DNA of 64,000 nt from an uncultured Eubacteriales bacterium (lineage in GTDB: Bacteria > Bacillota > Clostridia > Monoglobales > Monoglobaceae), in contig URAN01000005.1 in NCBI GenBank assembly GCA_900545865.1, positions 18,508 to 82,507 on the forward strand, read 5' to 3'. The translations under genes were made by a program, and so were the position numbers. The notes beneath the pieces were generated by a model. That model searched no databases and was not told the DNA's origin. It worked only from the letters and a program-made list of their open reading frames with translations. This document shows positions 1-8,272 of this stretch, in pieces. Positions within the stretch are counted from its first letter, which is position 1. Each line of letters starts with the position of its first letter.

Positions 1-1
1 A

Positions 2-148
2 ACAATGCAATTTCATGAAACCGTATACGGAAAAAGATTTTTTGAAGTTCAATTACCTAAGCTTACAGCTGCCATTAACAGACTTGCTGAAGCAATTGAA
101 CATCAAAACCAACAAGATGAAAATTCAAGTAAGGAGAATGAAAAATGA
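2..148 (+). CDS. C-terminal end of a small hypothetical protein (5' truncated by window)
   Basis: An open frame enters from the left edge and ends in TGA at 146-148. It supplies the last 48 residues of a charged, probably helical protein that ends in a Gln/Asn/Glu/Lys-rich tail. Its stop overlaps the next start in an ATGA arrangement, and an AAGGAGAATG ribosome-binding site lies inside its last codons, so the two genes are translationally coupled. I do not recognise the family; the context is a mobile element. Confidence 0.6.
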   Translation, partial: TMQFHETVYGKRFFEVQLPKLTAAINRLAEAIEHQNQQDENSSKENEK

Positions 149-648
149 TTTATGAACATCTGCAATGTATCGGCGGATTTATTATTCTGACCGGATACAT
201 AAAACAAATCAGAGATATTTACGCTGGAGCTTCCTGTTTAGGATTGAGTCTTAAAGCTTACTCTACAGTGTTAATAGGCGTTTTCCTTATGGAGTTCAAT
301 GCATTAAATATCTTATTGAAAGGCTACGGCTCTGCTTTCTTTGTTACCAACACAATCACTTGTGTAATAATATCTCATCTGATATTGTTGATTTGGGCGC
401 GGCAGAGTGCAGAAAAAAAGCAAAGAACTATCATAAAAGACGCTTTCTTTGTTTCAGTATACGATAATGACAGTGTTATTTTAACACCTTGCAAAGTTAA
501 TCTGAATACAAAAGAGATCAGCGACATTGTCAGCGCACCTTATGTTATTACCGAAACATTGACCTCCGAATGCGTTATAATCGGAGAAAATGAATTTCCG
601 GCTGAAGAAGCGGAATCCAGGCAGAACCAAGATAGTTTTTGGTACTAA
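145..648 (+). CDS. Small membrane protein with PQ-loop-like N-terminus and a soluble C-terminal domain
   Basis: This 167-residue protein has about three hydrophobic segments in residues 1-85, then a soluble part. The first helix carries GYIKQI followed by a Gly-Leu-Ser stretch, which resembles one PQ-loop (SemiSWEET-like) half repeat; that assignment is tentative. The C-terminal 75 residues (around VSVYDNDSVI and NLNTKEISDI) look like a small beta-rich domain, and the tail is acidic. It starts at the ATG overlapping the upstream stop and precedes the methyltransferase by 13 bases, so it is probably in the same operon. No function can be assigned from sequence alone. Confidence 0.6.
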   Translation: MIYEHLQCIGGFIILTGYIKQIRDIYAGASCLGLSLKAYSTVLIGVFLMEFNALNILLKGYGSAFFVTNTITCVIISHLILLIWARQSAEKKQRTIIKDAFFVSVYDNDSVILTPCKVNLNTKEISDIVSAPYVITETLTSECVIIGENEFPAEEAESRQNQDSFWY

Positions 649-661
649 GGGGGTATAAATT

Positions 662-1582
662 ATGCCCGACAGGAAACTTACAAGCATTGTTTCATACCCT
701 GAGAGAGGCATCGGCGGAAATAACCGTTATCGGGGAAATTGTTTCCCGAAGCTTATTGAGGATTTAATATCCTTTTTTAAGCCAAGCGAAATATGCGATT
801 ATATGTGCGGAAGCGGAACAACAAAAGCTGCTGCCGATAATTGCAAAATCAAAAGCAACATTTATGATTTGCACAGCGGTTTTGACATTTTAAGCTGCGA
901 TATTCCCGAACGTCCGGAGTTTGTTTTCTGGCATCCGCCATACTGGGATATTATTGTGTATTCCGATGTTATGTATAAAGCGTCAGATGTTATGAGTAAA
1001 TTCGGATATGATCCGATTAAGCATGACCTTTCACGCATACAAGACTGGAATAAATTTGTTGAAGTTATGAATTATGCAATGATGAAACAGTATAACGCCT
1101 TGCAAAAAGGCGGACGAATGGCAGTTCTTATGGGCGATATAAAAAAGAAAGGCAAACTTTATAGTATGATTTCCGAAATTATAAAGCCCGGAACACTCGA
1201 AAACATTATCATTAAGGCACAGCACAACTGCTTTTCGGATAATATAAGCTACAGCGGACATTTTATCCCTATTCTGCACGAATATGTGATGATTGTGCGC
1301 AAGGACAATCCACTCATATTTCCGATACTGTTTAGTAAAAAACAAAATTCGGATATACGGGATATGCCCGGTGCTACATGGCGCGATGTTGTAGCGGCAG
1401 TTCTTGAAGAAAAAACTGAATCCGTACCGCTGTCATATTTGTATGAGCAGCTTGCAGAACACAAAAAGGCAAAACAAAATAAATGGTGGAAAGAAAAAAT
1501 CCGCCAGACATTGCAGTATAATCCTGCTTATTTCGTTCATACCGAGCGTGGTATGTGGAAATTAAGCAGAACAACTGCATAG
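662..1582 (+). CDS. DNA methyltransferase-like protein with C-terminal winged-helix domain
   Basis: This 306-residue protein has a SAM-binding motif I near residue 49 (CGSGTT) followed by a catalytic-type motif HPPYWD near residue 91. This order and the GSGTT signature fit an amino-group (N4-cytosine/N6-adenine) DNA methyltransferase. The first motif residue is His rather than the usual Asp, Asn or Ser. The last 70 residues (WRDVVAAVL ... WWKEKIRQTLQ ... GMWKLS) resemble the HARE-HTH winged-helix domain seen in restriction and chromatin proteins. No restriction endonuclease is adjacent, so it looks like an orphan methyltransferase carried by the mobile element. Its start has a GGGGG-containing ribosome-binding site, and a strong terminator follows. 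Confidence 0.75.
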   Translation: MPDRKLTSIVSYPERGIGGNNRYRGNCFPKLIEDLISFFKPSEICDYMCGSGTTKAAADNCKIKSNIYDLHSGFDILSCDIPERPEFVFWHPPYWDIIVYSDVMYKASDVMSKFGYDPIKHDLSRIQDWNKFVEVMNYAMMKQYNALQKGGRMAVLMGDIKKKGKLYSMISEIIKPGTLENIIIKAQHNCFSDNISYSGHFIPILHEYVMIVRKDNPLIFPILFSKKQNSDIRDMPGATWRDVVAAVLEEKTESVPLSYLYEQLAEHKKAKQNKWWKEKIRQTLQYNPAYFVHTERGMWKLSRTTA

Positions 1583-1590
1583 TTCAACCT

Positions 1591-1625
1591 AAAAGGGTGT
1601 TGCTTCGGCAGCACCCTTTTTTAAC
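1591..1625 (+). terminator. Intrinsic terminator after methyltransferase
   Basis: A 13-bp stem (AAAAGGGTGTTGC pairing with GCAGCACCCTTTT, one G-T wobble) closes a TTCG tetraloop and runs into T residues. It ends the operon that enters from the left. Confidence 0.9.
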
Positions 1626-1649
1626 GTGCAAATTCAGGAGGTGTAATTA

Positions 1650-1727
1650 ATGAGTGCATTACTATCGTTTATTATCGGTCTGATACTCGGCGGAGTGATC
1701 GGCTTTTTTGCGATGTGTTTATTTTAA
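1650..1727 (+). CDS. 25-residue DUF3789-like single-span membrane peptide
   Basis: ATG at 1650 is preceded by a good AGGAGGTG ribosome-binding site 7 bases upstream. The product is a single hydrophobic helix with glycines (GLILGGVIGFF) followed by AMCLF. The pattern of a short N-terminus, GxxxGGxxG and MCL is that of the DUF3789 mini-proteins found in Firmicutes integrative elements. It is too short for standard ORF calling. The role is unknown; membrane insertion is the only safe statement. Confidence 0.65.
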   Translation: MSALLSFIIGLILGGVIGFFAMCLF

Positions 1728-1771
1728 ATAAAACATAAGTGAATATTTTATAGTGAATACACATATAATAA

Positions 1772-1863
1772 AATCACGCCGAATGGAATTTTAAAATCTG
1801 ACCGAATGAAAATACATAATCTGTACGAATGGTATTGCAAAATCAAACCGAATGTGTTATAAT
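1772..1863. repeat. Four phased 23-bp repeats over the ATPase promoter
   Basis: Four units begin at 1772, 1795, 1818 and 1841, exactly 23 bp apart. Each shares AATC-N4-CGAATG followed by a variable AT-rich segment. The last unit starts directly after the -35 box and ends with the -10 box of the promoter that drives the downstream ATPase gene. This looks like an operator array for a regulator that binds on one helical face. The regulator is not identified. Confidence 0.85.
1835..1863 (+). promoter_or_regulatory. Promoter of DUF4143-type ATPase
   Basis: A TTGCAA -35 (1835-1840) and TATAAT -10 (1858-1863) have 17-bp spacing. The fourth 23-bp repeat fills the spacer and -10, so a repeat-binding protein would block RNA polymerase. 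The leader to the ribosome-binding site at 1874 is only a few bases. Confidence 0.8.
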
Positions 1864-1888
1864 ATACTTTACAAGGAGGCGATTTCGG

Positions 1889-3166
1889 TTGAAAAAGGAA
1901 TTATATAAACCGCGTATAATTGATAAACAAATAGAAACGTATCTTAACGCTTTCGGTGCTATATGTGTGGAAGGCCCAAAATGGTGCGGAAAAACATGGA
2001 CTTCTTCTTACCATTCCAAAAGTGAAATTTACATCGGAGATCCAAAGGGCAACTTTCAGAACAGGCAATTGGCAGAACTATCGCCGGAACTGGTTTTAGA
2101 CGGTGAAACTCCGAGAATGATTGATGAATGGCAGGAGTGTCCTCCTCTTTGGGATGCAGTCAGAAGCAAGGTTGATGAACGCGGTAGTAAAGGAAACTTT
2201 ATTTTAACCGGTTCATCTACTCCAAAAAGAAAAGGAATATTGCATAGCGGCGCAGGCAGAATAGCCAGACTCAGAATGCGGCCGATGTCACTTTTTGAAT
2301 CCGGCAATTCAAGCGGAAGTGTTTCACTTGAAGAATTGTGCGAAGGAAATATGAAACCTGCAATGACGGGCGAAGTCGAACTCAAAAATCTGGCAGAGTA
2401 TATTGTCCGCGGAGGTTGGCCGGGAAATCTGGATATCCCTATTGAGCAGGCAATGCTGCTGCCGGCAGAATATCTGAATGCTGTTATTGAAGATGATGCT
2501 TTTCGCGTAGATGAAATTAAACGTGATAAAGCAAAAATGCGGCTTTTGCTGCGCTCGCTTGCACGAAATGAAAGCACGACGGCAACGAACAAAACACTAA
2601 AGAATGACATAAAGGAAATTGATGATAATGACATAGATACGGATACTGTCGCTTCATACCTTGATTTATTTAACAGGCTGTTCCTTTTGGATAATCAAGA
2701 GCCATTCTCCGCTCATATACGCTCCTCTGTCAGAGTAAAACAGGCTGAAAAAAGGCATCTTTCTGATCCGTCACTTGCATGTGCATTGTTAAAAGTGACG
2801 CCGGCACATCTCATAAATGACCTTAATACATTCGGTTTTTTATTTGAGGCGCTGTGTGAAAGGGATATGAAGATATACGCGGAATCATTTGGCGGGAAGC
2901 TGTATCATTATCAGGACTATGCTGGAAAGGAAATTGACGCTGTTGTTGAACTGCCGGACGGCCGTTGGTCGGCTTTTGAGATAAAGCTCGGAGCAAACCA
3001 AATAGAAAGCGCTGCCCATGAGCTTGTTGCTCTCAGCGACGCTATTGCAAAGGAAAAAGACGGTATACCACCCTCTGTTTTGTGCGTGATTTGCGGTATG
3101 TCAAATGCCGCATACAGGCGCGAGGACGGTGTATTTGTGGTGCCGATTACCGCACTGAAAAATTAA
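1889..3166 (+). CDS. AAA-family ATP-binding protein with DUF4143 domain
   Basis: I place the start at TTG 1889, 10 bases after AGGAGG; an upstream in-frame ATG at 1829 lies within the repeat array and would precede the promoter. The 425-residue product has a P-loop variant EGPKWCGKTW near residue 31, typical of AAA_14 ATPases, a Walker B/sensor region MIDEWQECP, the strand ending ILTGSSTPK, and the C-terminal DUF4143 nuclease-like region (KEIDAVVEL ... AFEIKLG) with PD-(D/E)XK-like spacing. This family is widespread in anaerobes, occurs in mobile islands and has no settled function. Its tight promoter repeats suggest the protein may autoregulate (inference). Confidence 0.85.
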   Translation: MKKELYKPRIIDKQIETYLNAFGAICVEGPKWCGKTWTSSYHSKSEIYIGDPKGNFQNRQLAELSPELVLDGETPRMIDEWQECPPLWDAVRSKVDERGSKGNFILTGSSTPKRKGILHSGAGRIARLRMRPMSLFESGNSSGSVSLEELCEGNMKPAMTGEVELKNLAEYIVRGGWPGNLDIPIEQAMLLPAEYLNAVIEDDAFRVDEIKRDKAKMRLLLRSLARNESTTATNKTLKNDIKEIDDNDIDTDTVASYLDLFNRLFLLDNQEPFSAHIRSSVRVKQAEKRHLSDPSLACALLKVTPAHLINDLNTFGFLFEALCERDMKIYAESFGGKLYHYQDYAGKEIDAVVELPDGRWSAFEIKLGANQIESAAHELVALSDAIAKEKDGIPPSVLCVICGMSNAAYRREDGVFVVPITALKN

Positions 3167-3200
3167 AATTCATTTTTATGCTCTATTCTTTGAAAATGGA

Positions 3201-3229
3201 TTGACTATTTGAGAAAAATCTGATATAAT
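3201..3229 (+). promoter_or_regulatory. Strong promoter of the recombination-module operon
   Basis: TTGACT (3201-3206) and TATAAT (3224-3229) have a 17-bp spacer. Transcription would begin near 3236, 200 bases before the first gene, and would run through two hairpins. Confidence 0.85.
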
Positions 3230-3284
3230 AACTGTATAAGTTTCAAGGTTTCTAAAGAGAAATCAAAGTATATCAGAGTTTCAA

Positions 3285-3327
3285 AGTGTCAAATAGCGCG
3301 CAAATGTGCTATCTGGCACTTTTTTTA
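3285..3327 (+). terminator. Leader terminator 1
   Basis: AGTGTCAAATAGC pairs with GCTATCTGGCACT (one wobble, one mismatch) and is followed by eight T residues. It would yield a roughly 90-nt transcript from the promoter at 3201 and lies upstream of the gene at 3440, so it acts as an attenuator or small-RNA terminator. Confidence 0.75.
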
Positions 3328-3351
3328 TTTCATACCAATTCATTTTGGACA

Positions 3352-3392
3352 AAAAGCCGACATTCCTTTATGGTTTGCCGGCTTTTGTTATA
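3352..3392 (+). terminator. Leader terminator 2 (weaker)
   Basis: AAAAGCCG (3352-3359) pairs with CGGCTTTT (3379-3386) around a 19-base loop. It is a second hairpin in the same untranslated leader; its T-tract is short and interrupted. Confidence 0.5.
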
Positions 3393-3439
3393 TAAATCAA
3401 AGGCGGTAAAACCGCAAATCAAAGAAAGGAGCATTTATT

Positions 3440-4582
3440 ATGATGCAAAAATGTCAGGATGGTTACTATGTAACCTTTAGCAGTCTTCTTTCATTAGAGG
3501 ACTACAACAAAGAACAGGAGGCACACACAAGATGGACCAGATGTCCGGTTAACGCCTTGAAAGTCAACGCGTTGGATAAGGCATCGCCACTGTATGTAAA
3601 TACATCTGCTTTTGCAAGTGAGGTTACATCAGACGCAATCGAGGACACGACAGAAAATTTGGGGCTTGCTATGGAAGTGGACGGCAAAAACTATCCTATC
3701 CGTGACACAGCCTACAAAAGCCTGCTTGACCGGGCAAAAATCAGCGGTAATTCTCTCGCCAAGCTGGAGCGAAAGGTTCTGGCAAAGGTATTGAATTCCT
3801 GCTATAAGCTGTATTCGGCAGACGCTTTACTGCTTATCCGTGATGAAAAGGTGTCGGCAGTACATTCCGGCGATGCGTCGGATTATTCGATATTGCCGAT
3901 TCCGGAACTGTTGGATGCACTCAAAACAAAGCTGGACGCACGCTTCCCCGGTAACAACTTTGTAACCGGATATGCGGATCATTCCTTTACGAGTGCCGAA
4001 TGGACTATGCCGGCACAGAAGGAAGATTTGCTCGGTGCATATGCGAAAGTGCTTGCTGCGCAAGGCAAAGGCACATTTGCTTCAAAAATCGTTCCGGGAA
4101 TAAGGTTTATTACCTCTGATACAGGTGTTGCCTCAGCAAAGGTTTCCGCACTGTTGGTCGGCGGACAATATCCAATCCATATCGGAGGCTGCGTCGCTGT
4201 CGATCACAGACACCAATCAAAGATTGCGGACTTTGATGCATCGCTTGACCAGCTTTTCGCACAATTCGGAGATTCGGTTGCAAAGCTTCAAAAACTCATG
4301 GAAGTAACGCTCAGTTATCCGGTTAACGCAATGACTCGTATCTGCAAAAAGCTCAGTCTGCCCAAAAAGGCGGCAGTCGAGGCAATAAGTATGTACGAAA
4401 TGGCGTGCGGAAACGGACCGGCTACGGCTCATGATGTGTTTATGGCTATGCAGGAAATTCCGTTTATTGCAAAAAGCTCAGGTGTTCCCGAAGGCAAAAT
4501 GTTGACCATAGAAGAAAATATGGCGCGGGCATTGAGTCTGAGATGGGAAGATTATGATCTTGCAAAGGCGGTGGATTACTAA
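3440..4582 (+). CDS. DUF932-like phage/plasmid protein
   Basis: This 380-residue soluble protein starts at ATG 3440 (a second ATG follows directly) after an AAAGGAG site. It shows no catalytic motif that I recognise. Its position directly before a YqaJ exonuclease and a RecD-like helicase, and its overall character, resemble the DUF932/TIGR03299 proteins encoded with recombination genes on phages and plasmids; this is a moderate-confidence match. Its stop overlaps the next start (TAATG), indicating translational coupling. It may serve in DNA replication or recombination of the element. Confidence 0.55.
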   Translation: MMQKCQDGYYVTFSSLLSLEDYNKEQEAHTRWTRCPVNALKVNALDKASPLYVNTSAFASEVTSDAIEDTTENLGLAMEVDGKNYPIRDTAYKSLLDRAKISGNSLAKLERKVLAKVLNSCYKLYSADALLLIRDEKVSAVHSGDASDYSILPIPELLDALKTKLDARFPGNNFVTGYADHSFTSAEWTMPAQKEDLLGAYAKVLAAQGKGTFASKIVPGIRFITSDTGVASAKVSALLVGGQYPIHIGGCVAVDHRHQSKIADFDASLDQLFAQFGDSVAKLQKLMEVTLSYPVNAMTRICKKLSLPKKAAVEAISMYEMACGNGPATAHDVFMAMQEIPFIAKSSGVPEGKMLTIEENMARALSLRWEDYDLAKAVDY

Positions 4583-5619
4583 TGTCTGCCCCGAATATTC
4601 TTTGCGATACGGCCGGTATGACCAATGAACGCTGGCTTGAATGCAGAGCGCACGGACCAAAAGGCGATATTGAATACACCATAGGCGGCAGCGATGTCGC
4701 AGCGGTATTTGGTGTTTCCCCGTGGGTTACGCCGCTGGAACTGTGGATGGTAAAGAAAGGACGCATTAAGAATCCGGCAAAACTTAATGAAAATCAGCTT
4801 GAAATGGGACATTTTCTGGAACCGATTGCCGCACATTTTTATGAAAAAAAGACCGGCAATAAGGTAACAGACGATACCTATATGTATCAGCACGCCGATT
4901 TCCCGTATGCATTAGCCGACATTGACAGACGCTTTACGCGTGCAAGCGACAGTGAATCAGGTATTCTCGAATGCAAAAGCTGCACCTATCGTAAATCTTC
5001 TGCTTGGGATGATGGTGCCATTCCGCTTTATTATGAATTACAGCTCAGGTTTTATCTTGCTGTTTTGGATGTTAATATCGGAGCCTTTTCTACAATCTGG
5101 GGCAATAACCCGGATTCGGATATGGCAATACCGGAGATTGAACGCGACAAAGCAAAAGAAGATATGATTTTTGAGCGCCTTGAAGAATGGAACTGGAGTC
5201 TCATTCACGACAAACCGCCTACAATGGCAGGTGTTGCTCCCAAATTAGCAATGGAGTCTTTGGCAAAAATATACGGTTCAAGCGTACCGGCGCTTCCGAC
5301 CGTCGAATTTCCGTCAAAGTACGAAAAGCCACTTAGAAAAATTATTGATTTGCAGGGAAAAATTTCAGATTGCAAATCGGAAATCAAAAAATATGAATCG
5401 GAGGTTGAAGCACATTCTGTGCGAATTGCGGAATTAATGAAAAATCATGAACACGGCGTTTTGACAACAACCGCAGACAAGATTTTAATTGATTTTGCTA
5501 CAAAAAAGAGTAAAAGAACCGACACCTCTGCTCTCAAAAGAGATTACCCGACAATTTATGACAGCGTGGTATCCACTTCCGAGAGCAGAAAACTTAAAGT
5601 ATCGGTACAGCTACTTTAA
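4582..5619 (+). CDS. YqaJ-type viral recombinase (lambda-exonuclease-like 5'-3' exonuclease)
   Basis: This 345-residue protein has the YqaJ/lambda exonuclease fold signature: IGGSDVAAVFGVSPWVTPLE near residue 31, EMGHFLEPIAAHF near residue 76, then the PD-(D/E)XK core with ADIDR and GILECKS near residues 112-132 and a Gln-containing YYELQLRFYL helix. These residues bind the metal and process duplex DNA ends to leave 3' single strands. A coiled-coil-like stretch follows (residues 250-300). It is coupled to the upstream gene and 14 bases from the helicase gene. Together with the annealing-type protein at 8273 it would form a phage-style recombination pair. Confidence 0.88.
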   Translation: MSAPNILCDTAGMTNERWLECRAHGPKGDIEYTIGGSDVAAVFGVSPWVTPLELWMVKKGRIKNPAKLNENQLEMGHFLEPIAAHFYEKKTGNKVTDDTYMYQHADFPYALADIDRRFTRASDSESGILECKSCTYRKSSAWDDGAIPLYYELQLRFYLAVLDVNIGAFSTIWGNNPDSDMAIPEIERDKAKEDMIFERLEEWNWSLIHDKPPTMAGVAPKLAMESLAKIYGSSVPALPTVEFPSKYEKPLRKIIDLQGKISDCKSEIKKYESEVEAHSVRIAELMKNHEHGVLTTTADKILIDFATKKSKRTDTSALKRDYPTIYDSVVSTSESRKLKVSVQLL

Positions 5620-5633
5620 CAAAGGAGACAAAA

Positions 5634-7799
5634 ATGCTATGTCAATTTGAAAGATTAATTTATCCGCACGATGTCAGTACAGCAGCAAACGGACAATATA
5701 TGGTTGCCGTATACAATCCGTGTGAAAATGTTAAGGACAGTACCGGAAATGTTGTAACACAGGTAAAGGCCGTCGGATATTGCTTACCGACAGCAGACAA
5801 TATCCGTTATGATATTCAAGGACACTGGAGCAAAAATTCCAAACACGGTATTCAGTTTGAGGTTGAAAACTACGAGGAGGTTATAACCCATACCAAAGAA
5901 GGAATTATCGGATATCTTTCTTCGGGACAGATAAAGGGGATCGGTCCAAAGGTTGCAGAGAAAATCTACAATGTTTTCGGTAACGATTCACTTGATGTAC
6001 TCGATAAAGAACCCGAAAAGCTTTTGCAGGTATCAGGTATCAGCCAAAACAAACTGAAAAAAATATATAATTCATATCTTGCCAACCGTGGTGCAAGAGA
6101 TATTATTGCTTTTCTTATGCCGCACGGAATTACGGCGAATAAAGCCATAAAATTCTATCAGCATTACAAAGAAAAGACAATGAATATCGTGAGAAACCAT
6201 CCGTATCAGCTTTGCGAGATTTCCGGTATTGGCTTTATCGAAGCCGACAAGATTGCTATGAGCTTCGGTTTGAGCAAAACATCAACCGAGCGTGCGGATC
6301 AGGCGTTGGTCTACACACTTATGAATGCAGAGAAAGACGGGCATATCTGTATGGAAAAGCACAAGTTTATCAGTGAGTGCCAAAAGCTGCTGAATACACC
6401 TGAGCTTACCGAGCAGATGCTTGCAAACCGTGCGTCAAAACTTGTATATACAGGAAGGCTGGTTTCTTATGCCGGATTTGTGTATCGTTCTGAAATGGCT
6501 AAAACCGAATCGGATTTAGCATATCAGATTATAAAGCGCAAACGGAATGTGAAAGTTCCGAGCTACACTCACATTGATAAGGATATTGTTGAAACCGAGA
6601 AAAAATTTAATGTTACATTTGCTGCCGAACAGCGTGAAGCAATAAAAGCGGCATTAACAAACGGCGTATCTATTATTACCGGAGGCCCGGGAACAGGAAA
6701 AACAATGATTCAAAAAGCTATAATTGAGATCTATCGAAAAAACAATTCCGATAAGAACATTAAGTGCTGCGCACCGACAGGGCGTGCAGCGCGGAGAATG
6801 ACTGAATCAACCGGTTTTGATGCTTCGACGATCCATAAGGCTCTGAATCTGTTTGCAGATGACTCCGGCAATTACAGTGAGCCTGAATTGCTGGATGCTG
6901 ATTTTGTAATTGTAGACGAGGTATCAATGCTTGATATTCATATTGCGGGAATGTTGTTCGATGCACTAAAGCATAATTGCCAGATTGTCTTAATCGGTGA
7001 TTCGGAACAGCTTCCGTCGGTTGGTCCGGGAGCAGTGCTTTCGGAAATGATTGAAAGCAGGTGCGTTCCGACTGTCAGACTGGATACGGTATTCCGTCAA
7101 AACTCAGGCAGCAGAATTGCAGTCAATGCACGGTTAATACGACATGGTGATCATGAGCTTGAATACGGAGATGATTTTGAGTTTATAAACTCGCCGAATC
7201 TTGAAGAGTCCGCAAGAACTATGGTTGATACCTATATTCGTGAAACTTCAAAATACGGAATTGACAATGTTGCTTTGCTTACACCGTTTCGCAAAAAAAC
7301 GGCAACCGGAGTTAATTCCATAAACGAATCGGTTCGTGAAATCATTAACCCCGGCGCAGGCGGTATAACATTCAGAAATCAAAGCTACCGTCACGGAGAC
7401 AAAGTAATGCAGATAAAAAACCATGAAGATGTCAACAACGGCGATATCGGTTATATAACCGATATTTCAAAGGTCGGAAACGATACCACGATAAGCATTG
7501 ATTTCGGCAGCGGAAAAATAAAGGAATATGATATAAATGACATGGATCAGATAGATTTGGGTTATGCCTCTACGATACATAAATCGCAGGGTTCGGAATA
7601 CAAGTCTGTTATTATCAATATTCAGAACGCACATTATATCATGCTCAACCGACCTCTTATCTATACTGCAATTACAAGAAGCAAGGAAAAAGTTATTATA
7701 ATCGGTGATAAAAAAGCTCTGCATATGGCAATCTCAAAGTCTGAAATAAACCGGCGCGGGACTTGCCTTGCTATGCGGCTGATTGAATTATCAAAATAA
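5634..7799 (+). CDS. recD2: RecD2-like ATP-dependent DNA helicase (SF1)
   Basis: This 721-residue protein has an N-terminal OB-like region, tandem helix-hairpin-helix motifs (IKGIGPKVAEKI and LLQVSGISQNKL, residues 100-150), Walker A GGPGTGKT near residue 350, Walker B VDEVSML near residue 427, motif III GDSEQLPSVGPG, motif IV-V RQNSGS, and C-terminal STIHKSQGSEY with the final AITRSKEKVIIIG. This is the RecD2/TraA family of 5'-3' helicases that act without RecBC. An AAAGGAGA site precedes the ATG. In this operon it probably helps replicate or repair the mobile element. Confidence 0.92.
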   Translation: MLCQFERLIYPHDVSTAANGQYMVAVYNPCENVKDSTGNVVTQVKAVGYCLPTADNIRYDIQGHWSKNSKHGIQFEVENYEEVITHTKEGIIGYLSSGQIKGIGPKVAEKIYNVFGNDSLDVLDKEPEKLLQVSGISQNKLKKIYNSYLANRGARDIIAFLMPHGITANKAIKFYQHYKEKTMNIVRNHPYQLCEISGIGFIEADKIAMSFGLSKTSTERADQALVYTLMNAEKDGHICMEKHKFISECQKLLNTPELTEQMLANRASKLVYTGRLVSYAGFVYRSEMAKTESDLAYQIIKRKRNVKVPSYTHIDKDIVETEKKFNVTFAAEQREAIKAALTNGVSIITGGPGTGKTMIQKAIIEIYRKNNSDKNIKCCAPTGRAARRMTESTGFDASTIHKALNLFADDSGNYSEPELLDADFVIVDEVSMLDIHIAGMLFDALKHNCQIVLIGDSEQLPSVGPGAVLSEMIESRCVPTVRLDTVFRQNSGSRIAVNARLIRHGDHELEYGDDFEFINSPNLEESARTMVDTYIRETSKYGIDNVALLTPFRKKTATGVNSINESVREIINPGAGGITFRNQSYRHGDKVMQIKNHEDVNNGDIGYITDISKVGNDTTISIDFGSGKIKEYDINDMDQIDLGYASTIHKSQGSEYKSVIINIQNAHYIMLNRPLIYTAITRSKEKVIIIGDKKALHMAISKSEINRRGTCLAMRLIELSK

Positions 7800-7819
7800 G
7801 AAAGAAGGGACATATCAAA

Positions 7820-8272
7820 ATGGCTACACTTTTAGACAGGTACAGAACCAAAAAAGAAGCACTCACATCTCAAATTGCGGCGAACAGTCTGCCGCTTGAA
7901 GATAATTTTGTTATGCAGGAGTTGAATTATCGGATTTCGGTTTTGGAAACCCTACAAAGCTTTTGCAAAACTTCGCCTGTAACGATTGAAACAAAGGTCA
8001 TTGCCTTCCATTTTCAATTGGTTGACAGGTACATTCACTTTCTTTTGGATGAGAGAATTTTCGGAACCAAAACCGATGAAAACGGGAAAAAGAAACGCAA
8101 AACTGCGTCTGATAGCTTAAAAAATGTGTTCAGCGATGCAGAGAAACAGTTTTCGTATTTTAATCCCAAAGGACAAAATGATTACAAAGACCGTATTGTA
8201 CGCATGATAAACACATTTTTATGTGCTTGGGTGCAGTACAGAGAAACATTTATAGAAATCAAGGAGGCTTAA
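7820..8272 (+). CDS. Hypothetical protein in recombination operon
   Basis: This 150-residue, highly charged, mostly helical protein has a good AAGAAGGGA ribosome-binding site and lies 20 bases after the helicase gene. Its stop directly abuts the ATG of the next gene. I see no signal peptide, membrane span or catalytic motif. Co-transcription with exonuclease, helicase and annealing-type genes suggests an accessory DNA-metabolism role, but this is context only. Confidence 0.6.
   Translation: MATLLDRYRTKKEALTSQIAANSLPLEDNFVMQELNYRISVLETLQSFCKTSPVTIETKVIAFHFQLVDRYIHFLLDERIFGTKTDENGKKKRKTASDSLKNVFSDAEKQFSYFNPKGQNDYKDRIVRMINTFLCAWVQYRETFIEIKEA

Noticed and set aside
1772..1863. A short CRISPR array
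   Set aside because: The period is only 23 bp with about 10 conserved positions and no true spacers; the repeats overlap a promoter and no cas gene is near. No CRISPR array was seen anywhere in the window.
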